The notes beneath the pieces are model-generated. The model saw only the letters and a list, made by a program, of their open reading frames with translations. It was not told the origin of the DNA and searched no databases. A program made the translations under genes and the position numbers. From JBDNIO01 sp041688215 (lineage in GTDB: Bacteria; Pseudomonadota; Gammaproteobacteria; Nevskiales; Salinisphaeraceae), in NCBI GenBank assembly GCA_041688215.1, contig JBDNIO010000186.1, positions 1 through 35,283 on the forward strand: 35,283 nucleotides of DNA, given 5' to 3'. Below are positions 8,128 to 15,644 of this stretch, one piece after another; within the stretch, counting starts at the first letter, position 1; every line of letters starts with the position of its first letter.

Positions 8128-9216
8128 TCATGTTTTTGCTACCGGTATCTCCTGCAAGGGCAGGTGCACGGAAAATAGAGTATGGCCGGGTCGGCTTTCG
8201 CACTCGATCAGGCCCCCATGCAAGTGCACCAGATACTGGGCAATCGGCAAACCCATGCCGCTGCCATCCGCCCGCGTGGTGACCATGGGATGGAAAATAT
8301 TGGGCAGGACTTCTTCAGGGATGCCGGGGCCGTTGTCGATAACATCCATGCGCACGACCAGGCGATGCTGCACCCGCCCGATGGTGAATAGGCGCTGCGT
8401 GCGGGTACGCAGGGTAATGCGCCCGTTATCCGCCAGCGCCTGCACGGCGTTACCCACCAGGTTGAGAACCACCTGTATGAGTTGTTCCCGATCGGCGTAT
8501 ATGGGCGGAATACTGGGGTCGTAATCGCGCTCGAACGCGGCATCGGCCGGCATTTCCGACGCCACCAGCTGGCGCACGTATTCCAGTGCTTCGTGCACGT
8601 TCATCTGTTCTTTTTTCGGCGGCTGGCGCGGGCCAAGCATGCCGTCTACCAGGTTTTGCAGTCGATCGGCCTCGCGGATAATTACGCTGGTGTATTCCCG
8701 CATTCCGGCGTCGTCAATTTCACGTTCGAGTAGTTGTGCGGCACCGCGCAGGCCACCGAGCGGGTTTTTGATCTCGTGCGCCAAGCCCCGCAACATTTCA
8801 CGATTGGCCAGGTTCTGATGACGCATATGGTCTTCGCGCGAGATGCGCAGGTGGCGATCGAGCGAAAAAAATTCCAGCAACAGGCGGGCTTCCCCGTTGC
8901 TATCATTAAACGGCGTGGCGGTGCAATCGACCGTGATTGCGTCGCCGCTATTGGTATGTAAACGCACTTCGCGTTCGGTGTAGGCGGCGCCCTGGGTTAG
9001 TGCCTCGCGCAGCCGGTCGGCCTGATGCGCCAGATGTGGCAGGGCTTTGTCTATGGAATCGGTTCCACAATGGCGCGCACTTACCGCGAACAGGATTTCG
9101 CTGGCGGGATTCATGTAAGTGACCCGCAGGCGCGCGTCCAGACACACAACAGCCGTGGCGATGTTATCCAGAATGGTATCCGGACGGACGCTAAGGGGAG
9201 GGCTTGAGGACGTCAT
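8128..9216 (-). CDS. ntrB: nitrogen regulation sensor kinase NtrB
   Basis: A 362-residue soluble histidine kinase/phosphatase, with no membrane segments. The N-terminal PAS domain is at about 12-120 (ILDNIATAVVCLDARLRVTY). The DHp helix has H147 in RGLAHEIKNPLGGLRGAAQ. The ATPase domain has the N-box LNLVGNAVQAL, G1 DNGPGIPEE and G2 GSGMGLPIAQ. With PII proteins it phosphorylates or dephosphorylates NtrC. The ATG at 9216 has no visible Shine-Dalgarno. The sigma-54 promoter is so close that the predicted transcript begins only about two bases before it. ntrB can therefore be expressed separately from glnA and the DUF4124 gene. Confidence 0.97.
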   Translation of the reverse strand: MTSSSPPLSVRPDTILDNIATAVVCLDARLRVTYMNPASEILFAVSARHCGTDSIDKALPHLAHQADRLREALTQGAAYTEREVRLHTNSGDAITVDCTATPFNDSNGEARLLLEFFSLDRHLRISREDHMRHQNLANREMLRGLAHEIKNPLGGLRGAAQLLEREIDDAGMREYTSVIIREADRLQNLVDGMLGPRQPPKKEQMNVHEALEYVRQLVASEMPADAAFERDYDPSIPPIYADREQLIQVVLNLVGNAVQALADNGRITLRTRTQRLFTIGRVQHRLVVRMDVIDNGPGIPEEVLPNIFHPMVTTRADGSGMGLPIAQYLVHLHGGLIECESRPGHTLFSVHLPLQEIPVAKT

Positions 9217-9228
9217 GTTATTTATAGA

Positions 9229-9244
9229 AGCAAGACTTGCGCCA
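9229..9244 (-). promoter_or_regulatory. sigma-54 promoter of ntrBC
   Basis: The minus strand reads TGGCGCAAGTCTTGCT. The GG (-24) and GC (-12) elements have exactly 10 bases between them, as in the RpoN consensus TGGCAC-N5-TTGC. The predicted start is near 9218, two bases upstream of the ntrB ATG. An NtrC-type palindrome lies about 74 bp upstream of that start. Confidence 0.85.
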
Positions 9245-9281
9245 GTACATTAGGTCCTGATTTTAGTATAAAAACAGGCTT

Positions 9282-9302
9282 TTTGCACCATCTTGGTGCA
9301 AA
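9282..9302. promoter_or_regulatory. NtrC-binding palindrome upstream of ntrB
   Basis: Perfect inverted repeat with arms TTTGCACCA and TGGTGCAAA around TCT. It contains the classic NtrC enhancer form GCAC-N7-GTGC with the GCACCA/TGGTGC extension. It lies beside the sigma-54 promoter at a normal enhancer distance, so NtrC feedback on its own operon is the likely role. Confidence 0.88.
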
Positions 9303-9370
9303 TACGGAATCTAGTGACTGCGCAGCCGTTAGCAGTTAGCCGTGGGCCAGGCGCTCACCTATGGATTTTT

Positions 9371-10024
9371 TCAAGGGCCGGCGGGGCCCGTGTTTGTACC
9401 GAAGCGTGGCGCCGCGGGTGTGCCAGGGGAACGCGTGCTGGGGGGCGCGGTGACTGCACCAGTCGGTTGCTGGTCGGTCGGCCGCGGCGCGGTCTGGTTA
9501 ACCGGAGACAAAACCGAAGGTGGTTTCATATAGAACACTACCGCCGGCGAGCGGGTGATTTCCCGGCCTCCGGCCACCACCGCAACGCTGATCTGATGCT
9601 CGCCACGGGCAATACCCTGTAGCTGGATGGATGTTTGCTTCGTGGGCGAAACCGCGGTTGCTGACCCGTCCAGATAATAGACCAGGGCCTGGTCTGGCGC
9701 CAACGCCGGACTGATGGCAGCTTGGGCCGATACCAGGCCACGCCCGTCGCGAAAGGTTTCCTCGGGCAAGGGACGGATAATTGCCACGTCTGGTCCGCTG
9801 TTTACATCGGTTTTCGCCTTGCTGGTTGGCGACACTACGGGTTGGGTAACTTTCTGTTCGTCGAGGCCCTGCAGCGTTGGCAAATCCGCCGGTTTTGCGT
9901 TGGCTACCGGCTTGTCGCTGTAATGCACGGTGCCCTCGGCATCCACCCATTTGTAGATTTCCGCCGTTACCGGCAAGGCCCAGATTAAGGGCACAAACAT
10001 CAGCCCGAGCAGCTGCGTTTTCAT
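9371..10024 (-). CDS. DUF4124 domain-containing exported protein
   Basis: A 217-residue protein with an N-terminal signal peptide (MKTQLLGLMFVPLIWALPVTA, cleavage probably before EIYKW). The DUF4124 core IYKWVDAEGTVHYSDKP follows immediately. A Pro/Ser/Thr-rich segment and a beta-rich stretch (ALVYYLDGSATAV, GEHQISVAVVAGGREI) resemble an immunoglobulin-like fold. The last 40 residues are Pro/Ala/Thr-rich and look disordered. Function is unknown; the protein should be periplasmic. DUF4124 genes next to glnA and ntrBC are common in gammaproteobacteria. The glnA terminator lies just upstream, so expression needs read-through or its own promoter, which I could not identify. Confidence 0.85.
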   Translation of the reverse strand: MKTQLLGLMFVPLIWALPVTAEIYKWVDAEGTVHYSDKPVANAKPADLPTLQGLDEQKVTQPVVSPTSKAKTDVNSGPDVAIIRPLPEETFRDGRGLVSAQAAISPALAPDQALVYYLDGSATAVSPTKQTSIQLQGIARGEHQISVAVVAGGREITRSPAVVFYMKPPSVLSPVNQTAPRPTDQQPTGAVTAPPSTRSPGTPAAPRFGTNTGPAGP

Positions 10025-10060
10025 TGGCCCAAGATAGCGCCGTTATTTCTGGGGAGCAAC

Positions 10061-10103
10061 AAAAAAAACGCCCCAGGCCCTTTACAAAAAGGCCGGGGCG
10101 TCT
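10061..10103 (-). terminator. rho-independent terminator after glnA
   Basis: On the minus strand an ACGCCCC...GGGGCGT stem, continued by a GGCC/GGCC pair with small bulges and a TTT..AAA top, is followed directly by eight T. It starts about 35 bp after the glnA stop codon. Confidence 0.9.
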
Positions 10104-10137
10104 ACATAAGCGAATAACCGCTCACCAGAGTTTTTGA

Positions 10138-11547
10138 CTAGAGGGAGTAGTACATGTCGAACTCGACCGGGTGGGTGGTCATGTTCAGGCGCAGCACTTC
10201 TTCCATTTTTAGCTTGATGTAGCCGTCGATCGCGTCGTCGGTGAACACGTCGCCGGCTTTCAGGAAATCGCGGTCCTGGTCAAGCGCATCCAGCGCTTCC
10301 TTGAGTGACTGGGCCACGGTGGGAATCGTCTTTTCTTCTTCCGGCGGCAAATCGTAAAGATCCTTGTCCATGGCTTCGCCGGGATGGATCTTGTTCTGAA
10401 TACCGTCCAGGCCCGCCATCATTAATGCGGTAAACGCGAAGTAGGGGTTGGCAGTCGCATCCGGGAAACGCACTTCAATACGGCGCGCCTTGGGTGAGGA
10501 CACCCAGGGGATACGAATCGACGCCGAGCGGTTGCGCGCGGAATAGGCCAGCAGTACCGGCGCTTCGAAGCCCTTGACCAGACGTTTGTAACTGTTGGTT
10601 GAGGCGTTGGCGAAGGCGTTGATCGCTTTGGCGTGCTTAATAATCCCGCCGATGTAGAACAACGCCATTTCAGACAGGCCACCGTACTCTTCACCGGCGA
10701 ACAGGTTCTTGCCATCCTTGGACAGGGACTGATGCACGTGCATGCCACTGCCGTTATCGCCTACCAACGGTTTGGGCATAAAGGTAGCCGTCTTGCCAAA
10801 GCTGTGCGCCACGTTGTGCACGCAGTATTTGTAGACCAGTGTTTCGTCAGCTTTCTTCACCAGGGTGTTGAAAAGCATGCCGATTTCGCCCTGCCCGGCG
10901 GTGCCGACTTCATGGTGATGCACTTCAATGGTCAGGCCCATTTCTTCCATGGCCAGGCACATGGCCGAGCGGATGTCCTGCTGGGAATCGACCGGCGGTA
11001 CAGGGAAGTAGCCGCCCTTGGCGCCCGGGCGATGGCCCATGTTGCCGTCGGTATATTGCTTTTCCGAGTTCCAGTAGGCTTCTTCGGAGTCGATGCTGTA
11101 GCCGGCGCCACGCATTTCAGAGTGCCAGTTGACCGAATCGAAAATAAAGAATTCGGCTTCGGGGCCAAAAGCCGCGCTATCGGCAATGCCAGTGGACTTC
11201 AGATAGGCCTCGGCGCGCTTGGCAATGGTACGCGGGTCGCGCTCATAGCCTTGCATGGTATTGGGTTCAATAACATCGCAACGTAGAATCGCGGTAGGCT
11301 CTTCAAAGAAGGGGTCCATCATCGCGGTTTCGGGGTCCGGCATGAGGATCATGTCGGATTCGTTAATGCCTTTCCAGCCGTCGATGGAGGAGCCGTCGAA
11401 CATCTTGCCTTCTTCAAAGAACTCATCATCGACCATGCTGGCCGGCAGCGTAACGTGCTGCTCCTTGCCGCGGCTATCACAAAAACGCAGGTCGACAAAC
11501 TTGGCGCCCTGATCCTTTATCAACTTCAGTGCATCACTACTCGCCAT
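10138..11547 (-). CDS. glnA: glutamine synthetase type I
   Basis: ATP-dependent ligation of ammonia to glutamate. At 469 residues it has the same length as the E. coli GSI-beta subunit. Seen: the N-terminal beta-grasp latch KMFDGSSIDGWKGI, metal-ligand segments GPEAEFFIFD and EVGTAGQGEIG, the ATP-site loop PLVGDNGSGMHVHQS, the Glu/substrate motif NRSASIRIP, and the adenylylation tyrosine in DLYDLPPEEE (near 397). GlnE-type control is therefore likely. ATG 11547 is preceded by an excellent AGGAGG, while the longer frame to 11607 has no family similarity. A sigma-54 promoter with upstream NtrC sites precedes it and a strong terminator follows. Confidence 0.98.
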   Translation of the reverse strand: MASSDALKLIKDQGAKFVDLRFCDSRGKEQHVTLPASMVDDEFFEEGKMFDGSSIDGWKGINESDMILMPDPETAMMDPFFEEPTAILRCDVIEPNTMQGYERDPRTIAKRAEAYLKSTGIADSAAFGPEAEFFIFDSVNWHSEMRGAGYSIDSEEAYWNSEKQYTDGNMGHRPGAKGGYFPVPPVDSQQDIRSAMCLAMEEMGLTIEVHHHEVGTAGQGEIGMLFNTLVKKADETLVYKYCVHNVAHSFGKTATFMPKPLVGDNGSGMHVHQSLSKDGKNLFAGEEYGGLSEMALFYIGGIIKHAKAINAFANASTNSYKRLVKGFEAPVLLAYSARNRSASIRIPWVSSPKARRIEVRFPDATANPYFAFTALMMAGLDGIQNKIHPGEAMDKDLYDLPPEEEKTIPTVAQSLKEALDALDQDRDFLKAGDVFTDDAIDGYIKLKMEEVLRLNMTTHPVEFDMYYSL

Positions 11548-11626
11548 GGTTCCTCCTTCGTGGGAATCTGACTGGTTACTTAAGCCGCACGCACCCGCGC
11601 CGACCACAAAATGGGGACCACTATAA

Positions 11627-11643
11627 AGGCAGTTTTCGTGCCA
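11627..11643 (-). promoter_or_regulatory. sigma-54 promoter of glnA
   Basis: The minus strand reads TGGCACGAAAACTGCCT, a consensus -24 TGGCACG and -12 TGC with the obligatory 10 bases between GG and GC. The predicted start is near 11617, giving a leader of about 70 bases. It is equivalent to glnAp2 of enterobacteria. Confidence 0.92.
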
Positions 11644-11696
11644 GACCAGTATTTCTTTTCAGAATGGGGATTTCTCCGCAGCAATTCCAATATAAA

Positions 11697-11715
11697 CGCA
11701 CCATAATAATGCGCA
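11697..11715. promoter_or_regulatory. imperfect second NtrC-type site of glnA
   Basis: CGCACCATAATAATGCGCA keeps the GCAC/TGC spacing but mismatches the right half-site. Its centre is about 31 bp (three helical turns) from the better site at 11728-11744, the phasing expected for cooperative NtrC dimers. Weak on its own. Confidence 0.45.
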
Positions 11716-11727
11716 TTTGCCTGCAAT

Positions 11728-11744
11728 TGCACCGAATAAGTGCA
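11728..11744. promoter_or_regulatory. NtrC-binding site of glnA
   Basis: TGCACCGAATAAGTGCA has the TGCAC-N7-GTGCA form of NtrC enhancers. It is centred about 119 bp upstream of the predicted sigma-54 start, similar to the -108/-140 sites of enteric glnA. Confidence 0.75.
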
Positions 11745-11765
11745 TGTTTGGGTTGTTCCTGCGGC

Positions 11766-11794
11766 TGTTTTGCCTGCGGGTAGTCCGTTATACT
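11766..11794 (+). promoter_or_regulatory. possible glyQ promoter
   Basis: TATACT at 11789-11794 is a good -10. The -35 region 17 bases upstream (TGTTTT) is poor. It lies 35 bp before the glyQ ATG in the divergent glnA-glyQ gap, overlapping the region upstream of the NtrC site. Confidence 0.35.
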
Positions 11795-11829
11795 GCGACC
11801 GCTTAAGACAGTGGGCCAACGCTTTATTT

Positions 11830-12720
11830 ATGGACTTTCAGGAACTTATTCTCACGCTCCAGCGTTTCTGGGCCGAACGCGGTTGCGTGGTCGTGCAGCC
11901 GCTGGATATGGAAGTCGGGGCCGGTACCTTCCACCCTGCCACGTTTTTACGCTCCATTGGCCCGGAACCCTGGCGGGCGGCCTATGTGCAGCCCTCCAGG
12001 CGACCCACGGATGGCCGCTACGGGAATAATCCTAACCGCTTGCAGCATTATTATCAGTTCCAGGTCCTGCTGAAACCCTCGCCACCGGACATTCAGGCGC
12101 TGTATCTGGAGTCACTCCAGGCGCTGGGCATTGATCCGCTGGTGCACGATATCCGCTTTGTTGAAGACAACTGGGAATCACCCACACTCGGCGCCTGGGG
12201 GCTGGGTTGGGAGATCTGGCTCAACGGGATGGAAATTACCCAGTTCACTTATTTCCAGCAGGTAGGTGGCCTGGACTGCCGGCCCGTAAGCGGCGAGATC
12301 ACCTATGGCCTGGAGCGCATCGCGATGTACCTGCAGGCGGTGGAAAGCGTTTACGACTTGGTCTGGAGCCGTTCAGACCAGGGCATCGTAACCTACGGTG
12401 ATGTTTACCATCAGAATGAAGTCGAACAGTCCGCCTATAACTTTGAACACGCCGACATACCAGCGCTGTTCGCACGCTTTGATCAGCACCAGGGTGAATG
12501 TCAGGCGCTGATCGAAAAACAACTACCTTTACCCGCGTTTGAGCGCATGTTGCAGTGCTCGCATACTTTTAATCTGCTGGATGCGCGCCGCGCTATTTCC
12601 GTTACCGAGCGCCAGGCCTACATTCTGAAGGTACGCGCCTTGGCACGCGCCATTGCCGCAGGCTATTTCGCCGCGCGTGAGGCGCTGGGCTTCCCAATGT
12701 GTAACAAGACCGCCGCATGA
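11830..12720 (+). CDS. glyQ: glycyl-tRNA synthetase alpha subunit
   Basis: Catalytic subunit of the alpha2-beta2 class II glycyl-tRNA synthetase, which charges tRNA-Gly. It is 296 residues (E. coli 303). Family landmarks are LILTLQRFWAERGCVVVQP, MEVGAGTFHPATFLRSIGPE, the YVQPSRRPTDGRYG signature, and LGWEIWLNGMEITQFTYFQQ, then LERIAMYLQ. ATG 11830 is chosen because the conserved MDFQELI N-terminus begins there; the frame is open upstream to 11740 without similarity. The stop overlaps the glyS start (ATGA), giving translational coupling of the two subunits. Confidence 0.98.
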   Translation: MDFQELILTLQRFWAERGCVVVQPLDMEVGAGTFHPATFLRSIGPEPWRAAYVQPSRRPTDGRYGNNPNRLQHYYQFQVLLKPSPPDIQALYLESLQALGIDPLVHDIRFVEDNWESPTLGAWGLGWEIWLNGMEITQFTYFQQVGGLDCRPVSGEITYGLERIAMYLQAVESVYDLVWSRSDQGIVTYGDVYHQNEVEQSAYNFEHADIPALFARFDQHQGECQALIEKQLPLPAFERMLQCSHTFNLLDARRAISVTERQAYILKVRALARAIAAGYFAAREALGFPMCNKTAA

Positions 12721-14783
12721 GTCAAACCCTGCTTATAGAAATAGGTGCCGAGGAATTACCGCCCAAGGCATTGCTGCGGTTATCCAATGCGTTCAGCCGC
12801 TCAGTTAGCGACGGCTTGATCCAGTCCGGCTTGCAAACGGACGCGGTAACAGCTTACGCCACACCGCGTCGTCTGGCCGTGTCCATCGCCGGCGTTGACG
12901 TCAAGGCGGCTGACCAAACTATAGAAAAACTCGGTCCGGCAGTGGAAAAAGCCTTCACGGCAGATGGCCAAACCACCCCCGCCGCCAGCGGCTTTGCGCG
13001 CTCCTGCGGTGTTGCGGTTACCGAGCTGGAACAGCGTGACACGGATAAGGGTAAACGCCTGGCTTACCGGGGCATCGAGCCGGGGCGGACACTGGCGAAC
13101 ATCGTGCCCGAAATACTGGAAAGTGCGCTCAAGGCGCTGCCAATTCCCAAGCGCATGCGATGGGGCAACAGTCAGGAGGCCTTTGTGCGGCCGGTACACT
13201 GGATCGTCGCCATGCACGGCGTGGACGTGATACCGCTCAGCCTGTTCGATTGCGCTGCCGCAAACATCACGCATGGGCATCGTTTCCATTGTGGCCAGCC
13301 CATAACCCTAGCGCATGCCGACGACTACGCCGCGCGCCTGCTTGATCCAGGGTATGTGATTGCCGACTTTTGCGAGCGGCGTTCACGCGTGCTGGAACAG
13401 GTCTGCGCAACGGCAACCGCCAGACAGGGCGAGGCCCTGGTTGACGATGCGCTGCTCGAGGAGGTCACTGCGCTGGTCGAATGGCCAGTTGCGCTTGCCG
13501 GTAGCTTTGACCCGGGTTATCTGGTGCTGCCGCGCGAGGTCCTGGTCGCCACCCTGCAGGGACATCAACGCTATTTTCCTGTGGTTGGTACAGACAGCAG
13601 GCTTTTACCCTGTTTCATAACCATCGCCAACATCGAAAGCAAGGACCCGGCGCAGGTTGTTGCCGGCAACGAGCGGGTGGTCCGGCCCCGGCTTTCGGAC
13701 GCGCTTTTCTTCTGGGAAACCGATTTGGGCCGCGGACTGGAAAGTTATGTAAATGAACTCGAGGGTGTAAGCTTTGAGCGCTCTTTGGGCAGTCTGGCTG
13801 ATAAATCGGCGCGTGTCGCAGCGCTTGCGGCCCTTCTGGCACAAGCGCTGGGTGTACACAGCGAGTCCGTAGCCCGCGCCGCGGTGCTTGCCAAGGCCGA
13901 TCTGCTCTCTGAAATGGTAGGGGAATTCCCGGAATTACAGGGCACCATGGGCCGATACTACGCGCTGGCGGCAGATGAAGCCCCTGCTGTGGCCCAAGCA
14001 CTGGAAGAACAATACGCGCCGCGCCAGTCTGGCGCCAATATTCCTGGCGGTGAAGTTGGCCAGGTACTGGCGCTGGCAGATAAACTGGACACGCTGTCTG
14101 GCATTTTTGCGATAGGCAAACGCCCGTCTGGCGACAAGGATCCATTTGCACTGCGGCGAGCCGCACTCGGCGTTTTGCGTATATTGATCGAGGCGAAATT
14201 GCCTCTGGATATGGATTTTATATTTAATGAATCCATTCATAATCAACCATTTAAAGCCAATAACGCGGAAGTTCACGCCGCCCTGATGCATTTCATGCTG
14301 GAACGGCTGCGCGCCTACCTGGCGGACCAGGGGGTGGCTGTTTCTGTTTTCGATTCGGTTGCTAGCCTGGGGTTGTCCGATGCACTGAACTTCAGGCAGC
14401 GCATCGACGCGGTACGTGGTTTTCTGCAAGAACCCGCGGCGGCGAACCTTTGCGCGGCGCATAAACGTATTCGTAATATTCTTAAAAATACTAACATCTC
14501 AACAACACCCAACCCGGAACTGTTTAGCGAGAACGCTGAAAAACAGTTATTTTCTGTTTTGCTGGCCAAACGCCAGGACGTTGAAAAACAAGTGCTGGAA
14601 AAAGAGTATGGCAACGCCTTACACAGCCTGGCGCAGTTGCAAGAGCCGGTTGATTTGTTTTTTGATCAGGTCATGGTGATGAGCGATGATGAAGCCATAA
14701 AGTCAAATCGACTTGCGCTGCTTAGCGCACTGGATCGCGTCTGCCGCCAAGTGGCTGATATCTCCCGGTTATCGGTAGAATAA
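12717..14783 (+). CDS. glyS: glycyl-tRNA synthetase beta subunit
   Basis: A 688-residue beta subunit (E. coli 689), needed for tRNA recognition. It starts LLIEIGAEELPPKAL, the standard N-terminus. AYATPRRLAV, LPIPKRMRWG and VRPVHWIVAM follow in the first third. The central HD-like region includes LSEMVGEFPELQGTMGRYYA and GDKDPFALRRAALG, and a C-terminal DALR-type anticodon-binding part ends near VCRQVADISRL. The ATG overlaps the glyQ stop by four bases. gmhB starts three bases after the stop, so glyQ-glyS-gmhB and the following small gene form one operon. Confidence 0.98.
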   Translation: MSQTLLIEIGAEELPPKALLRLSNAFSRSVSDGLIQSGLQTDAVTAYATPRRLAVSIAGVDVKAADQTIEKLGPAVEKAFTADGQTTPAASGFARSCGVAVTELEQRDTDKGKRLAYRGIEPGRTLANIVPEILESALKALPIPKRMRWGNSQEAFVRPVHWIVAMHGVDVIPLSLFDCAAANITHGHRFHCGQPITLAHADDYAARLLDPGYVIADFCERRSRVLEQVCATATARQGEALVDDALLEEVTALVEWPVALAGSFDPGYLVLPREVLVATLQGHQRYFPVVGTDSRLLPCFITIANIESKDPAQVVAGNERVVRPRLSDALFFWETDLGRGLESYVNELEGVSFERSLGSLADKSARVAALAALLAQALGVHSESVARAAVLAKADLLSEMVGEFPELQGTMGRYYALAADEAPAVAQALEEQYAPRQSGANIPGGEVGQVLALADKLDTLSGIFAIGKRPSGDKDPFALRRAALGVLRILIEAKLPLDMDFIFNESIHNQPFKANNAEVHAALMHFMLERLRAYLADQGVAVSVFDSVASLGLSDALNFRQRIDAVRGFLQEPAAANLCAAHKRIRNILKNTNISTTPNPELFSENAEKQLFSVLLAKRQDVEKQVLEKEYGNALHSLAQLQEPVDLFFDQVMVMSDDEAIKSNRLALLSALDRVCRQVADISRLSVE

Positions 14784-14786
14784 CCT

Positions 14787-15332
14787 ATGAAAATCGTCAT
14801 TCTTGATCGTGATGGGGTAATTAATCACGATTCCGATGCGTATATAAAGACAGCTAGGGAATGGGTGCCTGTCGAGGGGAGCCTGGAAGCAATTGCGCGC
14901 CTCACTCACGCCGATTACCGGGTCATGATTGCAACAAATCAATCCGCGATAGGCCGCAGGCTTATCGATTATGCCGATCTTTTTTCAATTAACGAAAAAA
15001 TGATACGCATAATCAATGAGTTGGGCGGGCGCATAGATGGGGTGTTTTTCTGTCCACATACCCCCGATGATGACTGCAGTTGTCGCAAACCCATGCCCGG
15101 CCTGTTGCAACAGATCACACAACGGCTCGGCGTCGGGCTCGAGGGTGTACCGATGATCGGCGATTCACTCAAGGACTTGCAGGCGGCACAGGCGGTGGGT
15201 GCGCGGCCCATACTGGTACGCACCGGTAAAGGCTTAAAAACCGAAGCGGATTTGCCGCCGGCCCTGGCTAACACCCAGATACTTGATGATTTAGCAGCCG
15301 CGGTTTCCGGTTTACTGGCCGCGTCTGGGTAA
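14787..15332 (+). CDS. gmhB: D,D-heptose 1,7-bisphosphate 7-phosphatase
   Basis: HAD-family phosphatase of 181 residues that removes the C7 phosphate in ADP-heptose synthesis for the lipopolysaccharide core. Motif I is LDRDGVINHDSDAY (nucleophile and acid/base aspartates), motif II MIATNQSAIGRR, the zinc loop CPHTPDDDCSCRKPMPG with its cysteines, and motif IV MIGDSLKDLQAA. Placement after glyS is usual in gammaproteobacteria. The start is three bases after the glyS stop, and the next gene's ATG lies three bases after its own stop. Confidence 0.95.
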   Translation: MKIVILDRDGVINHDSDAYIKTAREWVPVEGSLEAIARLTHADYRVMIATNQSAIGRRLIDYADLFSINEKMIRIINELGGRIDGVFFCPHTPDDDCSCRKPMPGLLQQITQRLGVGLEGVPMIGDSLKDLQAAQAVGARPILVRTGKGLKTEADLPPALANTQILDDLAAAVSGLLAASG

Positions 15333-15334
15333 CC

Positions 15335-15640
15335 ATGGGGTTGCCCGAACTTTTCTGGATCCAGGCCTGGAGTGGCGCACCGCTTTATCTGCTCGCCTGT
15401 GTCGCCCAGGGGCTGTGGCTGCACCAACGTGCCCGACTTGATCTGGCGCCCTTGCTGGCCATAGGCGCATTTTCCATATTGCTTGCCTTACTGGCGGGTG
15501 TTGTTATCTGGGGCCGGTTCTTCGATGGCACCAGCATCATGCTCTGGCAAGCGGTAAATCTGCCTGCGCTACTGGCCTGTATTATTATCTTTCCCATAGT
15601 CACATTGTTACTGCAACTGGGATCAAGCCAGAAAAGTTAA
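15335..15640 (+). CDS. small three-helix membrane protein, unknown function
   Basis: A 101-residue hydrophobic protein I do not recognise. Three membrane segments are apparent: APLYLLACVAQGLWL, LLAIGAFSILLALLAGVVIW and LPALLACIIIFPIVTLLLQL, with short polar ends (QRARLDL, GSSQKS). It begins three bases after gmhB, so it is the last gene of the glyQ operon, and it stops four bases before the end of the convergent gyrB. In other genomes this position often carries an acyltransferase, but this protein has no acyltransferase motif. Confidence 0.65.
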   Translation: MGLPELFWIQAWSGAPLYLLACVAQGLWLHQRARLDLAPLLAIGAFSILLALLAGVVIWGRFFDGTSIMLWQAVNLPALLACIIIFPIVTLLLQLGSSQKS

Positions 15641-15644
15641 GGTA

